Notes: generated from the letters alone by a model not told the origin. A DNA stretch of 64,000 bases from Clostridia bacterium (GCA_017451485.1 JAFTOG010000005.1:1-64000), one strand, 5' to 3'; positions 44,777 through 53,843 are shown, counted from the stretch's first letter. Numbers and translations: made by a program.

Positions 44777-46381
44777 TTACAGCTTCTGCGTAATCTCTAT
44801 TCCGTTTTTGGGATACCAGTTAAAGGTAACCTCCTTGCCGTTTATAAGGTATTTTTCGGGGCAGGTGGTTTCCATCCAGTCAAGGGGGATAAACTCGTCC
44901 TTCTGTACGGATGCTATCTTGAATGCCTCCTTTAATTCCTTGGTTTCCGATTCGTTTAAGATACCGGGCTTACAGGAAACAAAGAGGGAGGATGCGCTTA
45001 ACGAAAGAGCGCGAAGCCACTCACGGTTGAGGGACCAGTCAATAGCCCCCGTAATTCCAACGCAGTCTGCGTCCGCGCCGAAGAAGCGGTTGTTCTGCGC
45101 AACGCGGAAGGCAAGAGTGTTTACACCCATCTTTGCGGTTCTGCACCATTCAAATCCGCTGGTGTCATCACCCGTTCTGTTAAGCTGATGGAGTCCTGCG
45201 CACAGGTGACCGATGGCGTTACAGCCTATAATTACGGCGCCGTCGGAGGAGTCCTTAATAACCTTATAGAAGGTCTTTACTATCTCCGCGCTGGTCCTTG
45301 TCCTGTCATAGAAGTGCCAACCGTCCATAGCCAGCTTGTCTGTAATTTCAAAGCCCCATCTGCCAAAAATATCAAAGGTAGAGAAGTCGTGCTTGATAAG
45401 TCGGTAGCCCCAGCCAACAAGTCGCTCTGTGGTTTCCTTAACGTAGTTAAGCACCTGGGGATGGGATGGGTCAAGCACCTTTTTGGAATGCTCAAAGTAC
45501 CACTCCTCGGGGAAGGTGTCTACCTTTCTTGGCTCGTCGTCCCGTCCGTTAATAAGATAACGCACCCAGATACCGGGGCGAACGCCAAGGCTTGCAATTT
45601 CCTCTGCGGTCCTTTTCATATCGGGGAAGCGCTCGTTTCCTTTATCCCAGGGCGCATCACAGGAGTGGGGCTGCCATCCGTCGTCAATTACCATATAGGG
45701 GATGTTTTCACACTCGGCGCACATTTTCTTGACAAATTTTGTGTCGGCGATAATCTCATCGTGGGAGCTTTTCCCATAGGCATAGTACCAGTTGTTGGAG
45801 CCGTATACCACGTGGTCCGCAAGGTAGGGGTTGGGGGACATAACAGAGCAGAACTCCTTAATTGCCGTAAATGCGCTCATATCCCTGTATTCCTTGAAGT
45901 ATACGGTAGCGCACTCCAGCTCTCTGCCGTTAAGATATACGCCGTCGCCGCCGTTTCGTATATCGAGCCACAGGGTTACGCCCTTGGTATCATACTGCCA
46001 GAACGCCATTGCATTTGGCTGAACCCCAACGCCGAAGCACTCTGTATATCTGCCTGTATAATCAAGATTTGTATCGCTTCCGTTGGAGGCGGCCATATAC
46101 CAGGGCATACATCTTTCGTTACAGATGGTGCTCCAGCTTAAATTACCGTAGCCACGCTCCCAGGCATCCCCAAGGATTTTAACATCCTTTCGCATTTCCT
46201 CATTCCAGCGGAGGCGTACGTATCTTGCTCCCCTCTTATACGAGGTGGCATATACGGTAAGCGCACCGTTCTTTATTTCAAGCCTTACGTATCCGTCCTC
46301 GCTTGAGCAGCTATCCCCTGCAAAATCGTGCTTTATACCGTCAAGGTATAGGGAGGTGTAGTCGGGAATCCTTATTTTCAT
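44777..46381 (-). CDS. Clan GH-D glycosidase (alpha-galactosidase-like, GH36/GH27 type)
   Basis: 534 residues, cytosolic. A short N-terminal beta domain and a (beta/alpha)8 barrel: MVIDDGWQPHSCD, then GIWVRYLING, then LIKHDFSTFD near residue 330 with the likely nucleophile Asp, and NRTGDDTSGFEWCRT near 405 with the likely acid/base Asp. This Asp pair is the clan GH-D arrangement, so retaining cleavage of alpha-galactosides or alpha-GalNAc is expected. Last gene of the mnmE transcript by position; ATGA overlap with the radical SAM gene. Confidence 0.8.
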   Translation of the reverse strand: MKIRIPDYTSLYLDGIKHDFAGDSCSSEDGYVRLEIKNGALTVYATSYKRGARYVRLRWNEEMRKDVKILGDAWERGYGNLSWSTICNERCMPWYMAASNGSDTNLDYTGRYTECFGVGVQPNAMAFWQYDTKGVTLWLDIRNGGDGVYLNGRELECATVYFKEYRDMSAFTAIKEFCSVMSPNPYLADHVVYGSNNWYYAYGKSSHDEIIADTKFVKKMCAECENIPYMVIDDGWQPHSCDAPWDKGNERFPDMKRTAEEIASLGVRPGIWVRYLINGRDDEPRKVDTFPEEWYFEHSKKVLDPSHPQVLNYVKETTERLVGWGYRLIKHDFSTFDIFGRWGFEITDKLAMDGWHFYDRTRTSAEIVKTFYKVIKDSSDGAVIIGCNAIGHLCAGLHQLNRTGDDTSGFEWCRTAKMGVNTLAFRVAQNNRFFGADADCVGITGAIDWSLNREWLRALSLSASSLFVSCKPGILNESETKELKEAFKIASVQKDEFIPLDWMETTCPEKYLINGKEVTFNWYPKNGIEITQKL

Positions 46382-47259
46382 ATCAAATCTCCTTTTGTAA
46401 AATCGGGTGTATACGCAGAGGAGGCAGAGGATTTTTCCTGTATGTATCCGTCATAGCCAAGCTCTGTTGCGCGCTTTACCACGCTATCATATTCAAATGT
46501 GGTTATTTTTCTTTTAAGAGAGCTTATATCCCCCTTGTAAAACTCGGGTGTGTATTGGCTCATAAGAGAGAGCTTTATTTTACTTACATCGCAAGCTTCA
46601 GCCACTCTCTCCAGGATTTTTATGCTGTCCCCTCTATGCGAGGGCAGAACAAGATGGCGTAAAATCACGCCCCTCTTCATAATTCCGTCCCCGTCAAGGA
46701 TACACTCCGGGCACAGCTCCAGCATTTTCTTAAACGAGGCAATCGCCTTGTCAAAATAGTCAGCGGCAGAGGAGTATTTTTCTGACAGCTCGGGGGAGAA
46801 ATATTTAATGTCTGTCAAAAAAACATCCACGTATCCCCGCATTTTTTCAATTTCCTCGGGCTGCTCATATCCGCCCGTGTTGTAAACCACGGGGATTGTA
46901 AGCCTGCCCCTAACAAGGTCAAGGGCAAGCCGTATTTTGTCTGCGTATTGGGTGGGGGATACTAAATTTATATTGTGGGCGCCCCTGCGTTGCAGGTCTG
47001 AAAATATATCTCCAAGGCGCTCTGGCGTAATTTCCGTACCTGCTCCGCCGTGGCTTATATCCATATTCTGACAGTACACGCATTTTAACGGGCAACCGGA
47101 GAAGAATACAGCTCCGCTTCCTCGGGTACCGCTGATACAGGGCTCCTCCCATTTGTGGAGCATTACACGCGCCACTCTTATTTTATCGTCACAACCGCAG
47201 TAGCCCTTGCTTTTTTCTCTGTCTATGCCGCATTTACGAGGGCAGAGGGAGCATTTCAT
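46378..47259 (-). CDS. Radical SAM protein, PflA-like activase family
   Basis: 293 residues. An N-terminal Cys pair region (CSLCPRKCGIDR...GYCGC) precedes the radical SAM motif C-x3-C-x2-C (GCPLKCVYCQN). Other marks are VVYNTGGYEQPEEI and DIKYFSPELSEKYS. Annotated elsewhere as putative pyruvate formate-lyase activating enzyme 2 (PflX-like); the actual substrate is unknown. Overlaps the zinc-ribbon gene and the glycosidase gene by 4 bases each. Confidence 0.87.
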   Translation of the reverse strand: MKCSLCPRKCGIDREKSKGYCGCDDKIRVARVMLHKWEEPCISGTRGSGAVFFSGCPLKCVYCQNMDISHGGAGTEITPERLGDIFSDLQRRGAHNINLVSPTQYADKIRLALDLVRGRLTIPVVYNTGGYEQPEEIEKMRGYVDVFLTDIKYFSPELSEKYSSAADYFDKAIASFKKMLELCPECILDGDGIMKRGVILRHLVLPSHRGDSIKILERVAEACDVSKIKLSLMSQYTPEFYKGDISSLKRKITTFEYDSVVKRATELGYDGYIQEKSSASSAYTPDFTKGDLI

Positions 47260-47588
47260 CGCATATCTCCCGCCGTCAGCTTGATAAGCTTGTTAAGGCT
47301 GTCGGGCTGCTCCTTTGCCTCGTGGGCAGAGCGGTTTTTAGACACGTATCCGCACTTTCTGCATTTATGGATAATTATAAATCCCTTTTTCGGGTCTGTT
47401 TCCGCGCGTATCGGGTCCATTATTCCGCCGCATTCACTTGCTCTGTCCCCGGGCAGTACGTCCACGTGCTTGGAGCAGAGACACTTTGGGCAGTGGTTCC
47501 TTGAGGAGTAGCCAAGGGGCTTTACCTCGTGTCCGCAGTTTTCACAGATAAATCCGCTATCGTTTTTTGTAAATCTTTTGCTTTCCAT
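47256..47588 (-). CDS. RNHCP-domain zinc-ribbon protein
   Basis: 110 residues. Zinc-ligand pairs in FICENCGHEV and HKCRKCGYVSKNR, and the name-giving motif RNHCPKCLCSKHVDVLPGDR near residues 30-50. Probably a small nucleic-acid-binding protein; no reaction known. Between mnmE (12-nt gap) and the radical SAM gene (4-nt overlap). Confidence 0.85.
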   Translation of the reverse strand: MESKRFTKNDSGFICENCGHEVKPLGYSSRNHCPKCLCSKHVDVLPGDRASECGGIMDPIRAETDPKKGFIIIHKCRKCGYVSKNRSAHEAKEQPDSLNKLIKLTAGDMR

Positions 47589-47600
47589 ATATAATCCTTC

Positions 47601-48980
47601 TTATTTTCCAACGCAAAATCTGGAGAAAATCTCGGAAACGATTTCCTCGCTTGTGGCTCTTGCGTCTATCATATCAAGCTCGGACAAGGCATTTTCAAGA
47701 GAGAAGCATATAATGTCGGGCGTCTCCCCAAAATCGAGGGCATCCTTTGCCTCGTACACCTTGTCAAGGGCAAGGTTGACAGAGGATAGCTGACGGGCGT
47801 TTGCAATTACCGCGTCATTGGAAATGTCTATTTTGTCAAGCTCGTACATTTTGTTAAGCACCTCTGCAAGACCGCTTAATCCGTTGGCGCTCTTTGCGGA
47901 AATTTCGCATACGTACTCAAAATTTGCGTACAAATGCTTAATAAACCCGTCGCTCAAGGCTCTTTTTGTGTCAATTTTATTTAGCACCGCCACAGCGCAT
48001 TTGCCCTTTACGTCCTCGATAATTTTGTAGTCCTGCTCCGTTTCCGCCTCACTTTGGTCAAATACGCAAAGCACCAGCTCCGAGGCATCAAGCTTTTCCA
48101 TAGCACGCATAACGCCTATTCTTTCAACTGTGTCCTCGGTTTCCCGTATGCCTGCCGTGTCCGCAAGGCGCAGGGTAACGTCACCCACAAGGGCGGTATG
48201 CTCTATAATATCTCTTGTGGTTCCCGCAATATCCGTAACAATAGCCAGCTCATCCCCACATAATGCGTTGTAAAGAGAGCTTTTTCCTGCATTGGGCTTG
48301 CCCACTATAGCTGTTTTTATTCCTTCGGTCACAGCTCTTGATGCACGGTAGCTGTCCTTCAGCTTGGAAATTTCACAGTATATTTCGTTAAGAGTACGGC
48401 TCATTTCCCCTCGTTCGTTATCCTCGATATCCTCGTCGGGGTAATCGATTGTAGCATAGGAACGGGTTATAAGGTCAAGCATCTTTCCACGGATTTTAAG
48501 GAGCTTATCTGTAAGCACACCCCTTGCTCCCGAGGTAGATAGGCGAAGCTGTGCATCATTGGTTGCATCTATTACGCTGCCGATGGCCTCAGCACGGGAA
48601 AGGGTCAGCTTACCGTTAATATAAGCACGCTTCGTAAACTCTCCGGCTCCTGCCATTTTGGCTCCACAGGATAGTGCAGTCTCCAATACTGCCTGAGTTA
48701 CATAAAGTCCACCGTGACAGCATATCTCACACACATCCTCCCCTGTAAAGGACGACGGGCCCTTAAAGTAAATGATAGTAGCATCGTCGATAATCACTCC
48801 GTCACGCAGGATGTTACCGTAGTAGCACTTCCTTGGCACAGGGTCAGCTATTTTTTTGCCTGAGGGGAGAGAAAACATATTATATGCTACATTAAAGGCA
48901 TCATCACCACTTATTCTTATCATTGCAACGCCACCCTTTCCACGGGCTGTGGAGATGGCTGCTACAGTATCGTTATGCAT
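47601..48980 (-). CDS. mnmE: tRNA modification GTPase MnmE
   Basis: 459 residues, normal. N-terminal folate-binding domain (DTVAAISTARGKGGVAMIRISG), G domain inserted near 220-380 with G1 GKPNAGKSSL, G3 DTAGIRE and G4 NKID, and the C-terminal CVGK motif with the essential Cys. With MnmG it modifies U34 of tRNAs (cmnm5U). Its 3' two-thirds (47601 to about 48,240) is rich in GCG/CGC codons and GCGC sites, while the 5' third matches the rest of the chromosome: a recombination boundary lies inside the gene. Confidence 0.95.
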   Translation of the reverse strand: MHNDTVAAISTARGKGGVAMIRISGDDAFNVAYNMFSLPSGKKIADPVPRKCYYGNILRDGVIIDDATIIYFKGPSSFTGEDVCEICCHGGLYVTQAVLETALSCGAKMAGAGEFTKRAYINGKLTLSRAEAIGSVIDATNDAQLRLSTSGARGVLTDKLLKIRGKMLDLITRSYATIDYPDEDIEDNERGEMSRTLNEIYCEISKLKDSYRASRAVTEGIKTAIVGKPNAGKSSLYNALCGDELAIVTDIAGTTRDIIEHTALVGDVTLRLADTAGIRETEDTVERIGVMRAMEKLDASELVLCVFDQSEAETEQDYKIIEDVKGKCAVAVLNKIDTKRALSDGFIKHLYANFEYVCEISAKSANGLSGLAEVLNKMYELDKIDISNDAVIANARQLSSVNLALDKVYEAKDALDFGETPDIICFSLENALSELDMIDARATSEEIVSEIFSRFCVGK

Positions 48981-49004
48981 AATATCACCTCAATTCACAA
49001 AATA

Positions 49005-49033
49005 ATTTTACCATAAGGGCAGATTATTTTCAA
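49005..49033 (-). promoter_or_regulatory. mnmE promoter
   Basis: Minus strand TTGAAA (49028-49033), 17-nt spacer, TAAAAT (49005-49010). Confidence 0.65.
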
Positions 49034-49055
49034 TAGAAAATAAAATATAAAGTCA

Positions 49056-49084
49056 TTGACTTATGAAAATATGTATGCTATACT
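49056..49084 (+). promoter_or_regulatory. Promoter of MATE-MFS pair
   Basis: TTGACT (49056-49061), 17-nt spacer, TATACT (49079-49084). Confidence 0.65.
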
Positions 49085-49120
49085 CATATGGCAAAATAAA
49101 ATCTGTAGTGGGAGGTAAAA

Positions 49121-50449
49121 ATGGCTATACATTTATACGATAAATTCAATTACCGAAGACTTATAAGATTTGTGATTCCATCCATTGTAATGATGGTTTT
49201 TGCCTCGCTTTACGGTGTGGTTGACGGGCTTGTGGTTTCCAATTTTGTGGGTAAGACAGCCTTTGCCTCCGTAAATCTTATAATGCCCTTTCTTATGGTT
49301 ATCACTACTATAGGCTTTATGATAGGTACAGGTGGCAGTGCCTTGGTTGCAAAAACCTACGGCGAGGGAGATACCGATAGGGCGAAAAGACTGTTTTCCT
49401 TTCTTATATATACAACCTTGGTGCTCGGTGCTGCTTGCTCTGTGCTCGGCATTATATTTATTCGTCCCATATCTGCACTTCTCGGTGCAGAGGGAGAGAT
49501 GCTGGAGATATGCGTTATATACGGAAGAATTATTCTGTGCTCCCTTACAGCCTGGATGCTCCAGAATGTGTTTCAAAGCTTTTGTGTAACAGCAGAAAAG
49601 CCTGGCTTCGGACTCGTTATAATGATTCTGGCAGGAGTAACAAATATAGTTCTTGATTTACTGTTTGTAGCAGTATTTAAGTGGGGAGTTGTCGGTGCCG
49701 CCGTTGCCACGGCTATAAGCCAGGTGGTAGGTGGAGTGGTTCCGTTAATTTACTTTGCACTCCCTAATAAAAGCTTTTTACGGCTGACAGGCTGTAGCAT
49801 AGATCTGCGTGCCCTTGGCAAGACCTTTACAAACGGCTCCTCCGAGCTTATGACCAATCTTTCCATGTCTTTGGTAAATATACTTTACAACTATAGGCTT
49901 CTCTCCATATACGGAGAAAACGGAGTCGCAGCCTACGGAGTAATAATGTATGTTTCCTTTATATTTATATCCATTTTTATAGGCTATTCCATCGGCTCAG
50001 CACCTATTGTCAGCTACAATTTCGGTGCAGAAAATACAACAGAGCTTAAGAATATAAGGAAAAAGAGCATTGTGATTATAATCGTAGGCTCATTAGTCCT
50101 TACAGCCCTGGCGATTCTAATGTCTCCTGTCCTTTCCGGGATATTTGTGGGATATGATGAGGGACTTTATGAGCTTACCAAAAAGGCATTTACAATTTAC
50201 TCCCTGTCCTTTCTTTTTGCCGGCTTCAGCATTTTTGCGTCCTCATTTTTTACTGCTCTTGGCGACGGGCTTGTATCAGCTATAATATCCTTTTTCCGTA
50301 CTTTCCTGTTCCAGGTGTTGGCAATAATTCTGCTTCCAATGATTGTGGGTAATGACGGCATATGGTGGTCCATATCCGTAGCAGAAATGATATCAATAAT
50401 ACTCAGTATATTTTTCCTTGTAAGAATGAAAAAGAAATATAATTATTAA
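49121..50449 (+). CDS. MATE-family efflux transporter
   Basis: 442 residues, 12 membrane helices in two homologous halves. Conserved MATE features: VVDGLVVSNFVGKTAFASVNLIMP, GTGGSALVAKTYGEGD in the first half, and YSIGSAPIVSYNFGAEN in the second. Exports cationic drugs or metabolites in exchange for Na+ or H+. GGGAGG SD. Followed 9 nt later by an MFS gene. Confidence 0.9.
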   Translation: MAIHLYDKFNYRRLIRFVIPSIVMMVFASLYGVVDGLVVSNFVGKTAFASVNLIMPFLMVITTIGFMIGTGGSALVAKTYGEGDTDRAKRLFSFLIYTTLVLGAACSVLGIIFIRPISALLGAEGEMLEICVIYGRIILCSLTAWMLQNVFQSFCVTAEKPGFGLVIMILAGVTNIVLDLLFVAVFKWGVVGAAVATAISQVVGGVVPLIYFALPNKSFLRLTGCSIDLRALGKTFTNGSSELMTNLSMSLVNILYNYRLLSIYGENGVAAYGVIMYVSFIFISIFIGYSIGSAPIVSYNFGAENTTELKNIRKKSIVIIIVGSLVLTALAILMSPVLSGIFVGYDEGLYELTKKAFTIYSLSFLFAGFSIFASSFFTALGDGLVSAIISFFRTFLFQVLAIILLPMIVGNDGIWWSISVAEMISIILSIFFLVRMKKKYNY

Positions 50450-50458
50450 GAGGCTGAA

Positions 50459-51679
50459 ATGAAAATAAATCAAAAGGCAAGAGAGGCTCTTTTTATAGGA
50501 CTTCTTTGCTCAATTTCGTATCTTGCTGTTTACATAGCCAGAAATGTGCTAAGCACCGTAACACCCGGTATCGTGGGTAGTGGAGAGCTTACAAAAGAAT
50601 ATATAGGTAATATTTCATCACTTTTCTTTATTTTTTACGCCATCGGACAGCTTCTGAACGGATTTCTCGGTGATAGAATAAAGGCGAGATATATGATGTC
50701 GGCGGGATTGCTTCTTGCCGGAGCGATAAACCTTGTTTTCCCATATATTATCCACACTCCCCCGGTGGCAAAGCTTGCATTTGGACTTACCGGATTCTTC
50801 CTTTCCATGATTTATGCACCCATGACAAAGGTAGTGGCAGAGAATACCCATCCTGAATATACCACAAAATGCAGTCTTGGCTATTCTTTGGCATCATACC
50901 TCGGCTCTCCTGTTGCCGGGGCTCTGGCATCCTTTATGGTGTGGGAGAGTGTATTTACTGTCGGCAGTATTGCTCTTTTTGTAATGGCAATAGCCTGCTT
51001 TGTGGGATTTTTGTATTATGAAAGAAAGGGAGTAATAGTACATAATAGATATAAAAACCTGAAGAGAGTGTATGAAAAGCCACCGTTTTTTGAAGGTGTA
51101 GTAGCTCTTCTGAGGAGAAGAATACTTCTTTTTGCAATCATATCTGTTTTGACGGGTGTGGTAAGAACGGCTGTGGTATTCTGGCTTCCTACATACTTTT
51201 CGGAATATCTTGGCTTTGACCCACAGATGTCTGCCGGGGTATTTACTGTTGCCACTCTTTTAATATCCTTAACCGTATTTTTAACGGTTATCATATATAA
51301 GCTGTTCCGTAGTAATATGAATCTTACTTTATTTGCAACCTTTACACTATCTGCACTGTTCTTTATGGGAGTGTTTCTTGTAAAACAGCCTGTAATAAAT
51401 GTAATGTTTATTGTCCTTGCTGTAATGTGTGCTAACTCGGCTGCCACCGTACTGTGGAGTATGTACTGTCCCTCGCTTAAGGATACAGGTGCTGTATCTG
51501 CAGCCACGGGCTTCCTTGTTTTTATGGGATATATCGCATCCTCCTTATCAAGCACCCTCTTTGCTACTGCTGTAGAGGATATTGGCTGGGGCAATCTTAT
51601 CCTTGTCTGGATGGGACTTATGATTTTTGGTGCAGTGTGTATATTCCCATATCTTTTTATCAGAAAAAAGAATAAATAA
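50459..51679 (+). CDS. MFS transporter (organophosphate-antiporter-like)
   Basis: 406 residues, 12 helices. The N-terminal segment NISSLFFIFYAIGQLLNGFLGDRIKARYMMSAG resembles the GlpT/UhpC group (OPA family), so a phosphorylated small molecule could be the substrate (inference). Cotranscribed with the MATE gene; terminator at 51683. Confidence 0.82.
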   Translation: MKINQKAREALFIGLLCSISYLAVYIARNVLSTVTPGIVGSGELTKEYIGNISSLFFIFYAIGQLLNGFLGDRIKARYMMSAGLLLAGAINLVFPYIIHTPPVAKLAFGLTGFFLSMIYAPMTKVVAENTHPEYTTKCSLGYSLASYLGSPVAGALASFMVWESVFTVGSIALFVMAIACFVGFLYYERKGVIVHNRYKNLKRVYEKPPFFEGVVALLRRRILLFAIISVLTGVVRTAVVFWLPTYFSEYLGFDPQMSAGVFTVATLLISLTVFLTVIIYKLFRSNMNLTLFATFTLSALFFMGVFLVKQPVINVMFIVLAVMCANSAATVLWSMYCPSLKDTGAVSAATGFLVFMGYIASSLSSTLFATAVEDIGWGNLILVWMGLMIFGAVCIFPYLFIRKKNK

Positions 51680-51682
51680 AAC

Positions 51683-51712
51683 AAAACCCCGACTCCGTGT
51701 CGGGATTTTGCA
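51683..51712. terminator. Bidirectional terminator
   Basis: AAAACCCCGAC / GTCGGGATTTT stem with a 5-nt loop, between convergent transcripts. Confidence 0.8.
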
Positions 51713-51713
51713 T

Positions 51714-52886
51714 TTATTTGTTCAATGATTTAACAAAGGCCTCTATTCTCTCAAGAGCCTCCGAAATGTGCTTAACGGAGTAAGCGTATGAAATTCTGGC
51801 AAAGCCCTCGCCGCTTTCACCAAAGGCAGTACCGGGAACTATTGCACATCTGTACTCGTATAACAGTCTTTCACAAAATTCTTCACTGGAAAGACCAAAT
51901 TTTCCAATATTGGGGAATATGTAGAAGGCTCCTTCCGGCTCAAAGCATTCAATACCTATTTTACGGAGTCCGTCAAGAATAAACCTTCTTCTTCTGTTGT
52001 ATTCAGCACACATAAACGCTATATCCTCATCACCGTTTATCATAGCCTCCGTTGCAGCAAACTGAGAAACAGTAGGAGCACACATTATAGCATACTGATG
52101 GAGCTTAAGCATCTCCTTGAGTATGGGGGCAGGAGCACAAAGATATCCAAGACGCCATCCTGTCATAGCATAAGCCTTGGAAAATCCACTGGCAATAATA
52201 GTTCTTTCTCTCATTCCCTCAATGGAAGCAATGGAAACATGCTTTCTGCCATAGGTAAGCTCGGCGTAGATTTCATCGGAGAGAATTGCAATATTGGTGT
52301 CTCTTAGTACCTCTGCAAGGTCCTCTAATTCTTCTTTGGTAAGAATTGCTCCTGTTGGATTGTTGGGGAAGGGAAGAACAAGAAGCTTTGTTTTGGGTGT
52401 GATAGCGTTTCTTAATTCCTCAGGTGTCAGCTTGAAATTGTTTTCCTGCTTGGTATTAATAATAACTACATCAGCTCCTGCCATTCTTGCAATAGGCTCA
52501 TAGCATACAAAGGATGGCATGGGAACGATAACCTCATCTCCGGGGTTTACAAGTGACCGTATAGCTATATCAATAGCCTCGCTACCGCCAACAGTAACAA
52601 AAATCTCATCCTCACCGTGGTATTCCAGGTCAAAGCGACGCTTCATATAATCTGCAATAGCAAAGCGAAGCTCGGGGGAGCCTGCGTTGGAGGTATAATA
52701 TGTTTTTCCTTTTTCCAAGGAGTCGATTGCAGCCTCACGGATGTGCCAGGGAGTTACAAAATCCGGCTGACCGACAGTAAGTGCAACAACATCATTCATA
52801 TCCGAAAGCATATCAAAAAACTTACGGATGCCCGAGGGCTTTATGTCGCACAGAGTCCTGGAAAGCATTTTGTTGTAATCTATCAT
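51714..52886 (-). CDS. Class I/II PLP aminotransferase
   Basis: 390 residues. Fold type I aminotransferase: FPNNPTGAILT near residue 175, DEIYAEL, and SGFSKAYAMTGWRLGYL with the PLP Lys near 235. Closest in style to aromatic/PatA- or AlaT-type enzymes; amino acid range not determinable. ATGA overlap with the Lrp-type regulator gene upstream, which likely controls it. Confidence 0.88.
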   Translation of the reverse strand: MIDYNKMLSRTLCDIKPSGIRKFFDMLSDMNDVVALTVGQPDFVTPWHIREAAIDSLEKGKTYYTSNAGSPELRFAIADYMKRRFDLEYHGEDEIFVTVGGSEAIDIAIRSLVNPGDEVIVPMPSFVCYEPIARMAGADVVIINTKQENNFKLTPEELRNAITPKTKLLVLPFPNNPTGAILTKEELEDLAEVLRDTNIAILSDEIYAELTYGRKHVSIASIEGMRERTIIASGFSKAYAMTGWRLGYLCAPAPILKEMLKLHQYAIMCAPTVSQFAATEAMINGDEDIAFMCAEYNRRRRFILDGLRKIGIECFEPEGAFYIFPNIGKFGLSSEEFCERLLYEYRCAIVPGTAFGESGEGFARISYAYSVKHISEALERIEAFVKSLNK

Positions 52887-53362
52887 AAGGGTAAGTTGCC
52901 TCTTTCGTCAATTTCTTTTTGAGTGTAAACCACGCCCTTGTCCTTATATTTTTTCAGTACGAAGTGGGTAGCGGTGGAAGTAACAAATTCAATGGGTGCT
53001 AATTTCTGGGCGACAAAATAGGCGACCTCTTTCATTGTTTTACCTTCGATAAGAACAGTAAAATCAAATCCGCCGGACATAAGATAGAGTGACTTAACCT
53101 CAGGATGATTGTAAATCTTCTCCGCAATTTTGTTAAAGCCTCTGTCTCTCTGAGGTGTAACCTTAACCTCAATAAGAGCACTGACATACTCTCTGTCAGT
53201 CTTGTCCCAGTCGATAATAGTCTTGTAGCCGAGGACTACGCCGTCCTTTTCATAGCCCTCTATAATTTTTTTAACATCGCCAACCTCTTTGGAAAGCATA
53301 AGAGCAAGGTCTTCGGCAGTAAGAGTAGAATCCTCTTCCAAAAGCTTAAGAATTTTATCCAT
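52883..53362 (-). CDS. Lrp/AsnC-family transcriptional regulator
   Basis: 159 residues. N-terminal winged helix (EEDSTLTAEDLALMLSKEVGDVKKIIEGYEKDGVVLGY) and C-terminal RAM/ACT-like effector domain (VEVKVTPQRDRGFNKIAEKI, MSGGFDFTVLIEG). Senses an amino acid and most likely regulates the aminotransferase with which it overlaps. Promoter at 53426. Confidence 0.9.
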   Translation of the reverse strand: MDKILKLLEEDSTLTAEDLALMLSKEVGDVKKIIEGYEKDGVVLGYKTIIDWDKTDREYVSALIEVKVTPQRDRGFNKIAEKIYNHPEVKSLYLMSGGFDFTVLIEGKTMKEVAYFVAQKLAPIEFVTSTATHFVLKKYKDKGVVYTQKEIDERGNLPL

Positions 53363-53425
53363 AATTTTGTCTCCTTAATATTGCCAAAAGGGCAAAAGCC
53401 CAAATAAGCAAGTAAATATATGTAA

Positions 53426-53454
53426 ATAATATCATAAAAAAGGACTGATGTCAA
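53426..53454 (-). promoter_or_regulatory. Promoter of Lrp-aminotransferase operon
   Basis: Minus strand TTGACA (53449-53454), 17-nt spacer, TATTAT (53426-53431). Confidence 0.65.
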
Positions 53455-53493
53455 ATAATATTAGAGAAATAATAAAAAAATTTGAAAAATGAC

Positions 53494-53522
53494 TTGATTT
53501 TTCAAAAAAGATGTGATATACT
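53494..53522 (+). promoter_or_regulatory. tRNA-Ser promoter
   Basis: TTGATT (53494-53499), 17-nt spacer, TATACT (53517-53522), 12 nt before the tRNA. Confidence 0.75.
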
Positions 53523-53534
53523 AATCCAGCGAAT

Positions 53535-53625
53535 GGAGAAGTCGCCTAGCTGGTCGAGGGCGCACGATTGGAAATCGTGTAACCCGTAACAGGGTTCGAG
53601 AGTTCGAATCTCTCCTTCTCCGCCA
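53535..53625 (+). tRNA. tRNA-Ser (anticodon GGA), prophage insertion target
   Basis: 91 nt with long variable arm: acceptor GGAGAAG/CTTCTCC, anticodon loop TTGGAAA (GGA), variable stem AACCCGTAACAGGGTT, T arm GAGAGTTCGAATCTCTC, G discriminator and encoded CCA. The 3' part from the anticodon loop onward is the phage attachment core, so integration leaves the gene intact. Confidence 0.95.
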
Positions 53626-53628
53626 AAA
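53567..53628. repeat. attL core (62-bp direct repeat)
   Basis: Positions 53567-53628 and 62454-62515 are identical over 62 bases, covering the tRNA-Ser anticodon loop to the CCA plus AAA. Offset 8887 bp gives the size of the excised circle. Confidence 0.95.
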
Positions 53629-53660
53629 AAGAGGAGTTTTTTACTCCTCTTTTTTTTTTT
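53629..53660. terminator. Phage-borne terminator behind tRNA-Ser
   Basis: AAGAGGAGT / ACTCCTCTT stem followed by a run of about 10 T. It replaces the native tRNA terminator, which now lies past attR at 62515. Confidence 0.85.
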
Positions 53661-53843
53661 CTATTTATCAAACAACCTATAAATAACAAAACCACAACAC
53701 ATAGGATATTCAGATAAAACATTGCACTCCTCAATTCCCCAATCCTCAGCTCTATCTAAATCATCAAAAAATTTGTAATGACTAATAAAATCATTATCTT
53801 TATCACCTAACTCACATCTAATAATACACAAAAACTCTTTCAT
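53661..53843 (-). CDS. Small hypothetical phage protein
   Basis: 60 residues, acidic with several Cys (CIIRCELGDKDNDF, EYPMCCGFVIY). ATGA overlap with the integrase stop makes it a coupled gene of the integrase transcript. A possible excisionase role is only suggested by position and size; it lacks an obvious helix-turn-helix. Confidence 0.6.
   Translation of the reverse strand: MKEFLCIIRCELGDKDNDFISHYKFFDDLDRAEDWGIEECNVLSEYPMCCGFVIYRLFDK

Noticed and set aside
43108-48240. Block considered as a genomic island carried by a mobile element
   Set aside because: No integrase, transposase or att repeats, and the right end is inside mnmE without disrupting it; recombination fits better.
53546-53734. 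62-codon minus-strand frame over tRNA-Ser and attL
   Set aside because: Its residues (ERFELSNPVTGYTISNRAPST) are the well-known spurious translation of antisense tRNA-Ser.
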